DNA of 64,000 nt from Pilatotrama ljubarskyi (taxonomy: Eukaryota > Basidiomycota > Agaricomycetes > Polyporales > Polyporaceae): the NCBI GenBank assembly GCA_022385805.1, contig MU277710.1, forward strand, positions 180,059 to 244,058. Direction: 5' to 3'. The first letter of the stretch is position 1. The number at the start of each line of letters is the position of its first letter. A program made the translations under genes and the position numbers. The notes beneath the pieces were generated by a model, which was not told the origin of the DNA, ran no database searches, and saw only the letters and a program-made list of their open reading frames with translations. Positions 35,488-51,167 of this stretch are shown here, one piece after another.

Positions 35488-38400
35488 ATGAATGCCCTAG
35501 CAACCACAGCCAACGTGCCCACCCCCGCTTCGATCGCCAAGGTCGAGGAAACCGCGTTCGCACATGCTACCGAACGGCTTCTGAATGTCGGCGCCGTGCC
35601 AGTTGCACACTATTTGCAAGAGCCTGCTCTTGTCTCCGTCGCTCAGAATGCTCTGGCGCCAGTTGCTCAACCTACACAGTCAAGTGCGCCCCGGGAACCC
35701 GCCCCAGAGGCCGCCACCACACGGGCCGTAGCGAGACTACACCAAGCATGTCAGCAGACATTTGGGAGCGCGGAGGCTCTGAAGTATGAGTTTGAGGAGG
35801 ACGCGCTCAGCCATGGTGAGTGCAACTGCATTCGCGCATATAGACGACGGCTCAGCTTGCCTAGGCAAACGCTGCAAGCTCACCATCACACGGCCGAACG
35901 GCGCCTCTCGCACGTACACGTCGCCCATCGCACATCAGCGCAAGTACGATGCGAAGGTGCATGCCTCTTCCGTGGCGATCGAGACTGGCGCAATCGACTT
36001 CATCATGTTTGGCGGCGGCAAGGAGCCCGCAACCGAAGACGGACAGACACCTCCGCCAGCTCGAGAAGGGGAGACTGCGGCGACCCTTCTGGAGATGGAC
36101 GAATCCGTGAAGAGCATAGAGCAGGCTTGCTTGACTTGGACGTTCGGACATGTGAAGCCCCATTGGCTTCTCATTACGGAGTCCAAGTTTGGCAGAAGTA
36201 TGTACGACCCCAATATATGCGCTTCCAATCGCAACACTGACTCTGCACCACTCTATAGCGCAAGGGTGCGCCTTGCGCATACGTCTCGGTCCTCGCAATT
36301 CGAGGGTATGGTCCGTCAGTACTGTGTACAACACTGCGGCGGAAGCGAAGAAGGCGTGCGCGGAAACCGCCCTTGCCGACGGGGTCCTCGAGTATATCAA
36401 GACTTGGTCGGCGTCTGCTACCGACATGTCGGTCGACGAACCGGGTTCCGAATTTCCGAACTCTTCAATCGGACTGCAGCAGTTTTTCGACGCCCTCCCC
36501 AAACCCTTTCCCGAGCAAGTGCCTGGCAAGACTGCTCTGGATATCAACGGGCCTGCGTGGCTCAACACGACAATCCAATCTGCACGCGGCGGGAAGATCG
36601 TCCCGAACTTCGTCTGGACGGTGGACCCCAAGCTCGGTTGTAAGTTACTTGGTAACCTAAGGGTAGTCGCCTAGTTGACATGCCTGCAGTCCACGGATGT
36701 TTGCTTCGCCTTGAACGCCCCGGTGAGGTCAAATCTTACCTCGTTGACGCCCGTTTCTCGAAGCGCGCGGAAGCGAAAGCTGCCGTATGTTTGCTTGCGA
36801 TGTCGGAAGGTGTCGGTGACTACATCCGCGGCGTGGCCAAAGCTGTGGAGGACAAGCTGCCGGCCGCGACGCGGAAGCACGTCACCGAAGTGCTGACGCC
36901 TCTTCTGAATGCCGAGTACCGCAAAGTGCACGGGCCCGGCATTCAGCCACAGATCGAATACGACATGGACGTGGACGGTCAGTCATCCTCTTTCTATATG
37001 CTTTTGCTCGGCGCACTGAGAGGTGTGCAGCGTGCGGCGCCACGATGGTAATCGAGCTTGGTCCGTCGTCGACGCCTCAGCAGGTACGGAGGTACACCGT
37101 GCCTGCTGAGTATCGCAATCGGAATGACGCGAAGCTCGCCGTCATCGCGCACGCGGTTGAGCAAGGGGTCATTGAGTTTCTCCGCTTCAAAGGTAGACCC
37201 CCGCCCCCGGGGTACGTCCCATACTACGCGCAGCAGCACGAGAACCACCACATGAACCGGAAGAGGAAGCACTGGGAGAGTGGAGGTGGCGAGTGGGGTG
37301 GCCCGAGTAGTGGTAGCGGGTGGCAAAATAAGAAACAACGCATGGGCGGGGGCGGGTACGGTCACTTCCAAGGTGCACCCGGCGGTGGCGGGTTCGTACC
37401 GCAGGGGAACCAGTACCAGCAGCCCGCGTGGAACGGGCAGAAGAAGTACCAAAACGGTGCTTGGGGGAGATCCAACGGCCAATACGGCAACGCGGCGGGC
37501 CCTTCGCACGTCGCCGGCCACATTCCGCCTGGGCCTGGTAACTTGGGCGCGGCGCCCTACGCGCAGCCCTCTCCGTCTGCCGCCCTCGCGCCGTATCCAA
37601 CCGTCGGCGGCGGCGTTCCCGTACAGCCGCAACCTGCTCCCCCTCAGCCTGGTTATCCTACGTGGCCCGCGCAACCTTCGCCGATGCCGTACTACGGCGG
37701 CGCTCAGCAGGTACCGTATCCGGGCGCGCAATACGGCGTGCCGTCCGCTACAGGCAGCACTTACTCTAGCTACCTCCCTCCTCAGCCCCAACCCCCTGCG
37801 GGTGGCTTCCCAGCACCCACGCAGCCGTACCTTCAGCAGTATCCGTACGCTGGCGCTTATGCCACCGCTCCCGGCCAAGGCCAGGCTGCCGGATATCAGC
37901 CGTATCAGTCTGCTCCGGTTCAATACCCAGCTGTTACTTCGCAGCCTACCTACTATCCTCCTGCCCACGCCCCTTCCCCTGCCTCTGGCCTAAACCCTCC
38001 AGCCCCTGCCTATCCTCAATCCTCTACGCAATACCCCGGTGCATCCGGTGTGCCTCTTGCCAATAACGCAGCGAGCCCGGCTACACCCACTGCATACACT
38101 CCCTACCAGTCTCCATACACCCCTCAAGCATCCGTCCAGCCTACCCCGTCTCCAGTCCCACACGTCACACCAACCACACAACCGTCCCAACCGATAACGA
38201 CTCCTCATCAACCTCCACTACCTCCTCTTCCTCTTCCTCAACCCGCACCTCCTGCTAGCATCCCTCCCCCGACACCACCATCAGTTCCTCCTAGCGCGTC
38301 GACGAACGGAGCCGGTAAGAAGCCGCAAGCCAAGTCGCATTCCACGCCGACGCCCCCTGTCGTCAAGCAGGCCAGTCCGGCCCCGTTGACTTCGGGAGAT

Positions 38401-38765
38401 CGTACGATGCAGAACGGCAAGTCCAAGAAGAGTGCCAAAGTCGTCGTTGAGTCTGCTCCGAAGACGAACGTTGCGGCTCTCTTTGGTGCGTAACACCCGC
38501 TCCAACCCTGGGGATGCGAGTCTCTCACATACGTCCTGCAGATTACTGCCGGACTGCCGGCATGCCCACTCCCCAGTTCTGTCATGAGATACTGAAGGGC
38601 GAGCACGCCGGCGAGCCGAAGCATAAGGTGTGGGTGATCATCGGGAAGATGAAGTTCGAGCTCCCTATCGAGTTCTCGAGCTTGAGCCAAGGGCAGGAGA
38701 AGGTCGCGAAGAAGGTCCTCGACCAGCTCCTTCAGACGCAGAACGCCAAGGCGGGTAAGCCATGA
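35488..38765 (+). CDS. multi-dsRBM-like protein with Pro/Gln/Tyr-rich linker
   Basis: 1002 aa from six exons (introns 35816-35864, 36198-36258, 36640-36689, 36978-37030, 38486-38541), all in frame. Four consecutive units share a beta-strand-rich segment then a helix: CKLTITRPNGASRTYTS..GAIDFI, CALRIRLG..GVLEYI, CLLRLERPGEVKSYL..GVGDYI, MVIELG..GVIEFL. Each has an Ala/Lys-rich helix such as AEAKKACAETALADG. These resemble the second half of a double-stranded-RNA binding motif. A linker of about 400 residues follows, very rich in Pro, Gln, Tyr and Gly (YPTWPAQPSPMPYYGGAQQV). The last exon encodes the most canonical dsRBM-like unit, DYCRTAGMPTPQFCHEILKG to KKVLDQLL. An RNA-binding or condensate role is inference. 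No RNase III, helicase or deaminase domain is present. Confidence 0.78.
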
Positions 38766-40266
38766 GGGTCGCCTTCGTCCTGCCTCTGATGCCGAGCTGC
38801 CTTGCATCGGTATCGCGTCCATCTCTGTTGCTCGGTTTCCTTCGGTTGTACCTTAGCGCTCTTCCGCGGGTCCTCCATCCCCCCCTCGCACTTGTCATGG
38901 TTTCTGTACGCCTCATGCATCCCATATTTAGCGATACAATAATAGACCGCATCGTACCTGCTACATACCCTTATCTTTCTGTGTTCACGCGCCCTCAGCG
39001 CGCTGATAGCACGTCCTGACGGGCTGTTGGCGATTCGCTGCAGGGAACGATCCTCTCCGCTTGCTTGCATTGAGTCTGCCGTCGCAACTTCCAGTGTATG
39101 TGGCAAACGAGCTCATCGCTTGAAGTCTGCGTGGCTTCCGGCTCACTTGGGACGGCCGAGCGGAGCTTCCTGCGCAGATAGAGCGTCGATGGTACCAGGT
39201 TCGGTATCCCGTACGTTCACGGCGGTTGCTTTGCACGTTGCCCTTGGCCTCGTGTCATCGGTGAATACCCGGCGAGGCAGGGCGGCCTCCGGAATGGCGG
39301 CTGGATGTCTGTGCTACACCTTCACGGGAGGCGGAGCAATTGGATAGCCATGTCTGGCAGCGCGACTGCGTCCATGGCTGCTGTCCGGGGGCGTGGTCTC
39401 GGCGTGGCTCGTTGTACGTCTCATGTCCGCAGTGCTTCTCTCCGCATGGCTGGCAGCTTGCCTCGAGAGGCCAGTCTGGTACATGGAAAACCGCATGCTA
39501 TGAAAGCTTCATCTCACTTTCTCCACAGTGCTTGGAGCGGGGGTTGCGGTGCAACTGTCTCTCTCATGTTCGAACAAATATTGACTGAGCGCGAGCCGCA
39601 CCGGGTTGTGCCACGGTAGCTGTCCTCTCCTTCAGGCAGAGCGAATGCGGCTCTGCCCAGGCGATGGCTCGACTATCCCACCCTGGAATGCCGTCTCCAC
39701 CCCGCGTCTACTTGTACAGATTCACATCGATGTGGAATCCACTGGAGTTTGCACAACTCCCATCCTCTTCCGAATCAGAGTGAACGCATACGTCCAGTAG
39801 CGTTGTGTCGGTGGTATATACTGTATCTCATCTTCTACTGGGCCCGTAGGCCTTAGGATGTAGCATGCCCTTCGTCAATCAATTGGGTACTGCTAGACCT
39901 CTGAGTAATAGTATTAGCATGCCGTGGACCCACCGGCGCCTGCTGCCAATACTGTATGACTTGCGCCTCGATCATCGATACAGCCAAGGTCCAGTATATC
40001 GTTTGCGCGACATCGCGACATCTCGCCCGACGATCTAGGGGAGGCCTCGCAGATAATTCATCAGAGCTGCTTGCATGATGCTCACTTGACCTTGGATTTC
40101 TCGCGCTGTCGCGACACTCGCCACTTCGAGGAGCACGATTGCGTGATCCCAAAGCACGTCATGGCTGCTAGTACTCGGGGTCGCCGCCGGCGCTGCAGCC
40201 TTTATAGCTGATCGTCGTCCGTCGGGAGCCTGTCCTCCTTCACTTCACCCCCGCCGATTGTCGCCC
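38766..40266. other. intergenic, nothing recognised
   Basis: It runs from the 3' end of the dsRBM-repeat gene to the promoter of the first complete sulfhydrylase gene. Only short overlapping frames occur. The last 100 bp (about 40190-40266) hold CT-rich tracts typical of fungal promoters. Confidence 0.4.
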
Positions 40267-42306
<2,040 letters not shown>

Positions 42307-42761
42307 GTACGGGATGAAGCGTAGGGTATTGTTATCAAGGAGAAGCCCAAAATCCTTGTATCTTAGTAGTTCTTGCATATACCTGGGGTGTTGGAACAGG
42401 GGAGATTGAGACGTACCCAACCTAAGCGTTTCAGAACTTCAGCCAGTCCGTGCATGAGAGCAAGCGCCCATAACTAAAGTTCATCTCGAGCCACCACTGT
42501 GCCTCGCGCAACACGCATTGACTACTTATACAGTACACTCGTTCTTTTCCTATAAGCAGAGGGTATAGATGGCGCCACGTCGAATGCGTTTCAAAACCTC
42601 TCACGGAACATGGTTCTCGTGGCAAAGCTGCGTGCAGAGGCCGGCGTTAGCTTCTCCTCGCATCATGGGCTCAGGTACAGGCCCACGCCTGAGGGTTTGG
42701 TTAGGCGGAGCGCTGCAGCGTATGTGTGTAGGATGTGCTTCGCACTGAGAGGATTTTGATC

Positions 42762-42816
42762 AAGTGAGACTTCAAGGTACAGTGTGACCTCTGTTCGCCT
42801 CTTTGAAGTCTCACTT
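42762..42816. repeat. hairpin-forming inverted repeat
   Basis: Perfect 14-bp arms AAGTGAGACTTCAA (42762-42775) and its complement (42803-42816), separated by 27 bp. No target duplication or coding frame is evident. It lies 456 bp after the stop of the upstream sulfhydrylase gene, so it could be a hairpin in a late 3' region or a tiny MITE relic. Confidence 0.55.
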
Positions 42817-43488
42817 CTGTAGAGTTTGGAACTAACCATCGTGAAATGCAGAAAGAAATCCTGCCATTGTCGATGCGATGCCAAGACAACTTCTGAGGTG
42901 CGAAATATTTACCCAGAGAGAGCGTGTGTGTCGTGAGCTAACATTAAGACCTTCGCTCTCAGCCTTACCGGTCGAGACCTCTCAACCGCACCTTGGATCA
43001 CCCTATGTACTGTATAGCTCGGGGAGTATGTGAAAAGAGGTCCGGAGTGCTGAATCAGACTTTTTCTCAGCAGCGCGCATCCGCCAATCAGAGAGTTCTG
43101 GGTAGAACACGGGATGCTCCTGCGGACGCCCTTGAACGTTGAGTTTGAGGTGAATCACTCGTTCGCGGCACCCTCGGGAAGTCGCATGACGGTAAGCGAC
43201 TCACAAGGTTCGCTGAGTAACGAATGGACAGTGACAGGAAGATGGGCTGAATACACAGGCTTTCACAGAAAGAAGCTTCTTCACCCTCATACCCGAGAAG
43301 CCGGCGTGAATGAATAGTGACTTCGCTCGTCAAACGCGCTCGACTCGGAGACTCGACGGCACTATGCTTCTCTGCGAAGAGCCTCTGCCCTCTGCCGTAT
43401 GCGCATGCCACGGGACCCTCAAAAGCCCGTCGTGGGCAATGCATGTCTTGTTCCACGTAGACGCTTACCGGGAAGTAGAAGCAAGGCA

Positions 43489-43500
43489 GTATAATATATA
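43489..43500 (+). promoter_or_regulatory. TATA-like element of the second tandem sulfhydrylase gene
   Basis: AGTATAATATATA-type sequence about 60-70 bp before ATG 43558, in an AT-rich patch followed by CT-rich DNA. Position and sequence suit a fungal TATA box. No equivalent is obvious before copy 1, which may indicate different regulation of the two copies. Confidence 0.45.
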
Positions 43501-43557
43501 GCAGGAGGAGCACCTCCCACGTTCGCCCCACGTATCGTGCTCCTCTCCGCACTCAAG

Positions 43558-45622
<2,065 letters not shown>

Positions 45623-46180
45623 GGCGTCCCGTACTCGCCACAATCCTTTCTCTCACAGGTTGCCGATAGCACTGCTCGTGCCAATTATGAATCATGTTGC
45701 GAAATCCTCGGGGCGTCGAACGCTGAGTTGATGGTCGTGATAGGTTTGAAAAGCGCGGGGGATCTTTGCGTACTACCGAAGCTATCATAGAAGAGCTGCC
45801 CATACACGCGATTCATCCATGGCCCACACTATCTGTCTGACGGAACACTCACCGGTGTTGGTTCATCTGTGCGGAGGACATGATTCATGATAGACCCGGC
45901 ACTGGCAGGAACGCACGGCGTAGTACTAGCCGTTGGTTCCAACTTCCACGGACTAGACCCCCTCGGAGAATGAACACTACACTTTACTTACAGTGCGCAT
46001 GCAGAGGACGCGACTACGGTGTAACCAACAGCGGGTCTCGTGCCTACGTTCAATGACAACAGAATGTAAGTAGTACGAAGAGAAGATCCTTAAGACTGCG
46101 ACTTCCGATGTCTCGAGGAGCCGTGAAGACGGTGAAGTACACACTCACACATTCGAAGCAGGAGGCAGGGGAATGCCGGT
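45623..46180. other. intergenic, nothing recognised
   Basis: It lies between the second tandem sulfhydrylase gene and tRNA cassette B. No repeat, exon or RNA gene is seen. Confidence 0.4.
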
Positions 46181-46283
46181 GCTTGGATGGCTCAGTTGGT
46201 TAGAGCGCAGGTCTCATACTCCGCGTATGACCACCTTTCGGTGGGCAATCCTGAGGTCGTGAGTTCGATCCTCACTCCGAGCA
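46181..46283 (+). tRNA. tRNA-Met(CAT), elongator type, with 28-nt intron, left arm of cassette B
   Basis: The mature sequence is identical to the cassette A genes. The 28-nt intron sits at the same place but differs at several positions: it carries CCACC-TTTC-GGTGG, a perfect hairpin, where cassette A has a C-rich version. TATGA opposite the anticodon is kept. As in cassette A, no T-run follows on the plus strand through the 435-bp spacer. Confidence 0.93.
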
Positions 46284-46718
46284 AGAAGGTAAAACCACAC
46301 CAAACAGCGTCCACAACACAAAAAAGCGAGAAAGCAACCAGGACTCAAACAGGGACTTGAGAAGATGCCAAGACGCACACCCAACGTACAGACAAAGACA
46401 AAGCACGGAAAAAGACTACCAGGCAACCACAAAAAATGCAAATCGAAAACTGGCCCGAATACACTAGCCATACAGCAGCAGAAACGGACAACCCAAAGAA
46501 CACACAAGAGCGCGAAGTAGCACAGAAGGAACACACACAACACACCCGACACCCAAAGAAGCAAAGTACCGCAGACACAACAAGAACCAGAGAAAGGGAA
46601 ACAACAGGATAGCTACAGGAGACAAGCGGCACCACACCCGACCAAGCAAACCAGCCAACAACCGACACGTGCGCGCGACGTGGAGCAGTGAAAAAAGAGC
46701 AGAAGCGCAAAAAAGGCA
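46284..46718 (+). other. T-depleted spacer of tRNA cassette B
   Basis: 435 bp. By eye the plus strand has about 21 T (near 5%), no TTT, and many A-runs of five or six. Composition matches the cassette A spacer. Sequence similarity to it is weak, with one short shared stretch near the left end (ACAACACAAAAA). Both strands show long spurious open frames. Confidence 0.8.
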
Positions 46719-46821
46719 TGCTCGGAGTGAGGATCGAACTCACGACCTCAGGATTGCCCACCGAAAGGTGGTCATACGCGGAGTATGAGACCTGCGCTCT
46801 AACCAACTGAGCCATCCAAGC
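46719..46821 (-). tRNA. tRNA-Met(CAT), elongator type, with 28-nt intron, right arm of cassette B
   Basis: Exact reverse complement of 46181-46283, including the cassette-B-specific intron. Read leftward, the minus strand gives TGCC followed by six T just past the tRNA, a strong Pol III terminator. Spurious protein translations across this gene contain SEDRTHDLRIAH, a known false product of tRNA sequence. Confidence 0.93.
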
Positions 46822-47228
46822 ACGCCCGACAGGCACTTGTCGCTATTTATATCTGGTAACGTGGGTCCTTCCATCCTCGCCTGTGCACGGTGCACATACT
46901 GTATGCCACTGGGTACGGAGTGCGTAGACTTACGGAAACTTGGGAGATACGGGGTCCGCGGTGCAGAGCCCACACCGGTAGACAATGGAGGCAACAATCG
47001 CGGGTATAACCAAGTAGTATTATATCTATACAGTGCAGAACCCGCGACCCGGCGAGACCCGTTATTGCGAGAGCGAGAGCAATGCGAGGGTTGTCGCGAA
47101 GGGGTCACGGGAGTCGAGTCGTATCGTGAATATGTCGTCGCAAGTCGTGTCCATGAGCCGTCCCATGCCCAGTCGAATCAACCCTGCCCAAACGGCAGCA
47201 GAGTCGCACCAGCACCCCGGCGCCTCAC
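46822..47228. other. short intergenic region
   Basis: It lies between the tRNA cassette and the 3' end of the Rab gene. No gene is recognised. Confidence 0.4.
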
Positions 47229-48143
47229 TCAGCACGAGCACCCGCCGCGCTCGGCGTCGTCCTGGTCCTGCCGGAGGTCGATGCTGCCGGGCATGTCGTC
47301 GTTCCCGTCGTCCCTGTCTCTGCGGGCGGAGCGCGCAGGTCTTGAGGAGGAAGAGGCCTGCCAAAGCTCGGGCGTGTCGATGATGCGCGCGACGACGTCG
47401 CGGAACGCGTCCTGCACGCCGACGGCGGTCTTGGCGGACGCCTCGACGAAGAGCGCGCCCATACGCGTCGCGAAAGCTTGCCCTTCTGCCGTGGGCACTT
47501 GACGCGAGTACTCCTGCGTGCGGGAGGGGAGCGGTTAGATGTGCTGTGCGTTGGGCGCTGTGCCCCCTCGGGAGGAAGAGGAAGAGGGCAGGAGGAGGGA
47601 CTAACCTTGTCGACCTTGTTCCCGACGATGATTTTGACGACGGAGCTGGAGACGTACGTCTCGAGCTCGGAGAACCACTTGGGGAGCGCCTCGAAGGACT
47701 CGCGGTTCGCGACGTCGTACACGAGGATGATGCCCTGCGCGCCGCGGTAGTACGAAGACGTAATGGTCCGGAAGCGTTCCTGTCCTGCGGTATCCTGCAA
47801 GTGGGCCGTGCGTCAAGGCGTTGCATAGGGAAAGGAGAGGAGGAATTGAAAACGGACCCATATGCTGAGCTTGACCTTCTTGCCCTTCACGTCCATCTTG
47901 TGTACCTACGTCGATTGGTCCGGAGCGTCAGCGCGGAATGGCATGCACACGCGTTGGCGCAGGCCGCAGCGGGAGTGGACTCACGCGGAAGTCGACGCCG
48001 ATGGTTGCGCTGGACTCGTCCTCAGGCAGCCACTGCTCGTCGGAGAAACGGAGGAGGAGGCTGCTCTTTCCGACGGAGGAGTTGCCGATGAGGAGGAGCT
48101 TGACGTTGATGGGCGCAGCGGCCTTGTCTTGTGCTTGGGACAT
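47229..48143 (-). CDS. Rab18-like small GTPase
   Basis: 226 aa from four exons (introns 47906-47984, 47795-47857, 47514-47605), frame kept. GTPase motifs in order: P-loop [20 protein letters not shown], switch I around [11 protein letters not shown]3 [12 protein letters not shown]4 VGNKVDK, G5 EASAKT. Rab18 hallmarks are [25 protein letters not shown] and RIIDTPELW. The C-terminus is Gly/Asp/Arg-rich, ending GGCSC, a double-cysteine prenylation site that anchors it to membranes. Rab18 proteins act at the ER, lipid droplets and in autophagy; the subfamily call rests on the ELETY and TPxLW features. The start is the only reasonable ATG, directly before [20 protein letters not shown]. Confidence 0.9.
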
Positions 48144-48756
48144 GGTGCGCTCGGGTGATGTGTAGCGCAGCGTCGAGTAGAGTGGGAAAGAGCTCGTCTG
48201 AGTCTTGAGAGGTGAGGAGAGGGCGTCGGTCTATGAGCACGAGCAAGACCGCAGAGTTGTGGAGAGTGAGGAGTCCGACGGCAGGGATTCACGTGCGTTT
48301 GCACTGCTGAGCGAGGCTAGATCTACGGCTTTCTGAGACGGCGAGAGGGGCAGATGCGGGGTCTGGACTGGGCGGGGGAGATAAGGGCGAGTGCGTGGAA
48401 TGGGGGAGCGGGGGAGAGCAAGCACTCAGGCTGGCAGCAGCGGTGGCTCGGCGCAGCCCACCACAAACGCGTCTCCGGTGTGCGCACAGGCGCCCACACC
48501 GCGTGACATCATCGCATGGCGAACACGTCAAACGAAAGCTCAAGTATGTCTTTGCGCGGTCAAGTAGCCAAAGCGCCGGTCTTGTACAAGTGTGAAACAG
48601 GTATGTATACAGGTTGTTGAGAAGATCAACAGCCAGCAAGAAGTGCTTCAAGGAGGTGAGAGTACTGAAGCAGGGAAACCTGGATCCAGGGGGTCCTCCA
48701 ACGGGCGACGCGCGCACCTAACACATCCGGAATCGAACCGGAGCAGTGAGCCCTCA
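48144..48756. other. Rab gene promoter and antiporter 3' region
   Basis: 5' flank of the minus-strand Rab18-like gene, overlapping the 3' flank of the upstream minus-strand antiporter gene. It includes a perfect Pol III B-box-like hairpin at 48727-48741, listed separately. Confidence 0.4.
48727..48741 (-). other. isolated T-arm/B-box sequence, possible tRNA relic
   Basis: On the minus strand the sequence reads CCGGTTCGATTCCGG: a perfect T-arm (CCGG stem, TTCGATT loop) and an exact GGTTCGANTCC B box. The upstream bases do not form a matching A box, anticodon arm or acceptor stem, so this is not a complete tRNA. It lies 16 bp beyond the stop of the antiporter gene. It may be a tRNA 3' relic, a TFIIIC site, or chance. 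Confidence 0.35.
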
Positions 48757-51167
48757 TTAGAGCGGGAAAACCGCGAGCGAGTTTTCGACGCCGTCCGCTA
48801 TCGCTTCCGCGACCGACCCCGGGCAGTTGAGCATGAACGCGGCCTCGGGCTGTCCAGGGTAGAACCACGCTACGGTCGCCTGGAAGGTAAAGGGGTCAGA
48901 GAACGCCAGATATGTGAAGATTTTGTGGGTGGACTGACTATCATGGCGTAAAAAGTCATCATGATCACGCCCTGCGAGGTGAAGAGGGTGGATCAGTCGC
49001 CGCCTCGTCCCCCGAGTGCGTCCTGACTTACCTCTGCAAAATTCGTCATCCCGTCCGCCGTGACGTGGTTAACGACGAAGCACGCGCTCAGCAGCAGCAC
49101 GACCTCGAAATAGTCTACCGCAGAACCCGAGTGAGCACCCCTCCCTCACGGCATACTCTGAGGCGGCTCATCGGACCCACCAAACAGCAGATGCATCGGC
49201 CTGCCCGTCCACCACCCGATCAGGATCACGAACGGCATCCACCAGAGCGTGAACTGGATGCTCAGGTCGATTGGCCGCGAGTGCGCGAACATCAGCTCCG
49301 GGTCGTCAGTGCCGTCCTGCGCGTCGCGGTTCAGGCACGCCTCGATGAGCGTCCACGCGAAGGCGCCGACGACGACGAGCGCTTCGGGCAGGAAGGAGAC
49401 GAGCGGGAGGAGCACGAGGCCGAACCACCTGCGCGTGTGAGTGTGTTAGAGGTTTGCGCGGGCCAGGGGAGATGGGAAGAGGATGGACGGACTCGGCTTG
49501 GATGTCGGTGCGCTCGCGCACGGGGTCGATGCTCTCGACCAGCTTCGCAAAACGAGACAATCACGGTGAGCGAGCGGCGAGGAGGTCGCGCAAGCGTGCC
49601 ACTCACGAATTCCGCCGTCGCGCACATGACGCCCACGCAGACCACGATGAGGATGGCGCACACGCCGAAATGGGGGAGCGGCTCCTCCCTGCGCTTCCGC
49701 TGGCGCGTAGATTCTCTCCGCGGGGCGTTCGGAGGCCTCTCCCTGCCCACCTGAGCGGCGTCGGGATTCGTGCTATCCGTCTCACTCCCATCCTTGATAC
49801 CCTTCTTCCTCTTCAAACAGGGCAACGGCCACGGCACGTGTCGATACACGCGCGACGCGACGTACCTACCAGCGGTGTTGAGTTCTTTCTTGCAAGGCTT
49901 CAGAGAATAACAAGCCGACGGGAGAGGGCGTACACGAGGAGCAGCATACAAGCGATTCCGCGGCTCATCCTTAGCATGCGGTCGCGCACCGCGTCGCTCA
50001 CGAGGGGGTCGAACGGCGCGTGTTCGGAGGCGGGCAGCGGCTCGATGGCGTTCCCGCGGTCGAGCGCTGCGAAGAACGACGTCGGGAGGACGATCGAGAG
50101 CACGCTGGAGGGACACGCATCCGGTCGGCTTTATTCGAGAAGGCGGAGGAGGGCAGGACTCACCCGGCCATGAGGAGCGCGGGATTCACGGCGGCTTGGT
50201 TCGGGTCGATCTGCTGCTGGACGGTCTGGCTGCCGCCCACGCAGAAGGCGACGCCTTGGATGAGTAGGAGGTGCAGTACCACGACTCCTGTCGGCGTTTC
50301 ATGGTGAGTACGCTATATTCTGGGCAGTTATATGCGTGCACTCAGGTTCGAGACGCGTACCTACGATGGTGGACTGGAGAAGGCGCAGGCTGTGAAGCAT
50401 GAGTGCCCGACCGTACGCAGCAGAGTTTGACGACCTACTGGCAGTTCCTGAGCAAAATCAACGCCAGCGTCGCTTCCACACAGCTGGGATTATGAAGGTA
50501 TGCAAGGTAATTAGAAAAGCAACGCGCATGTAGTCTCCTTTGACCTACTTCTTGAACGTGATGCGGATGAGGTCGCCCAGGTCCGGCCCGGTCCGCCTCG
50601 CGACATGCTCTCCGCACCAGTCGAACATGTACTGGAGCGGGATGATCGAGATGAAGCACACTACCAGGGAAGGGCAGTGAGCGGACACCGTGCAAGGTAC
50701 GGAAGAGGCACTAACGTATAAAGGCGACTTCGTGGCCCCAGTCGTCGGCGAGCCAATGTGCTGCCCACGCGAACGGGACGACAAGGAACAGTACGTTCAC
50801 GCCTGGTCACGAAGGAGCGGGAGGATCGGTGAGATGTTCTGCGTGAGCGACGCTAGCACTGCTGAGACGGCAGCGGAGAGGCGCACTCACACGACGCGAG
50901 CGCAGCCGCCTTCAGGCTTGCTCGAAAACCCAGCGCGTCGGGGAGACGGTCTTTGGTCACAATGGAGTCCCTGATTGCGCTGGATATGTATTCGAGCTCG
51001 GAGGCCTCTATCAGGGTGATGCGGCGTTTCGTCTTCCGAGCCGGCTGCGAATCCGACCGGTAAGGAGGAGCCGCGGTGAACGAGCCGTCTGCACCGGGTT
51101 GGAGGTGGGGACTGCCTTGCCCCTTCTCGACGTCGTCATCAATGCTGTGCTGGTCGGGTCGGGACAT
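48757..51167 (-). CDS. CaCA-family cation/proton antiporter, copy 1 (diverged)
   Basis: Predicted vacuolar-type cation/H+ exchanger with about ten or eleven membrane segments and many short introns. Exons in order give MSRPDQHSIDDDVEKGQG, VNVLFLVVPFAWAAHWLADD, the first signature GDLIRITFKNCVEATLALIL, LRLLQSTIVGVVVLHLLLIQ, VLPTSFFAALDRG, a basic loop, CVGVMCATAEFLVESIDPVR, the second signature WFGLVLLPLVSFLPEAL, then IDLSIQFTLWWMPFVILIGW, DYFEVVLLLSACFVVNHVTA and WFYPGQPEAAFMLNC. The usual GNAVEL motif reads KNCVEA (Asn and Glu kept); the usual GNAAEH motif reads SFLPEA (Glu kept, Asn lost). Altered motifs suggest changed ion choice or lost transport. A paralogue lies at 54560, with one small gene and a repeat patch between. 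Confidence 0.8.

Larger units (their letters stand above)
42307..43557. other. intergenic between the tandem sulfhydrylase genes
   Basis: 1.25 kb with no recognised gene. It contains an inverted repeat of 14 bp (42762-42775 and 42803-42816) with a 27-bp loop, listed separately, and a TATA-like element close to the second gene. Confidence 0.4.

Noticed and set aside
46214..46836. Minus-strand frames rich in hydrophobic residues, containing SEDRTHDLRIAH
   Set aside because: Translation of a T-rich strand and of the tRNA-Met gene itself; this peptide is a known artefact of tRNA sequence.
48757..48840. Possible tRNA-Ser-like anticodon region upstream of the orphan B box
   Set aside because: It is the coding 3' end of the antiporter; acceptor and D arms do not form.
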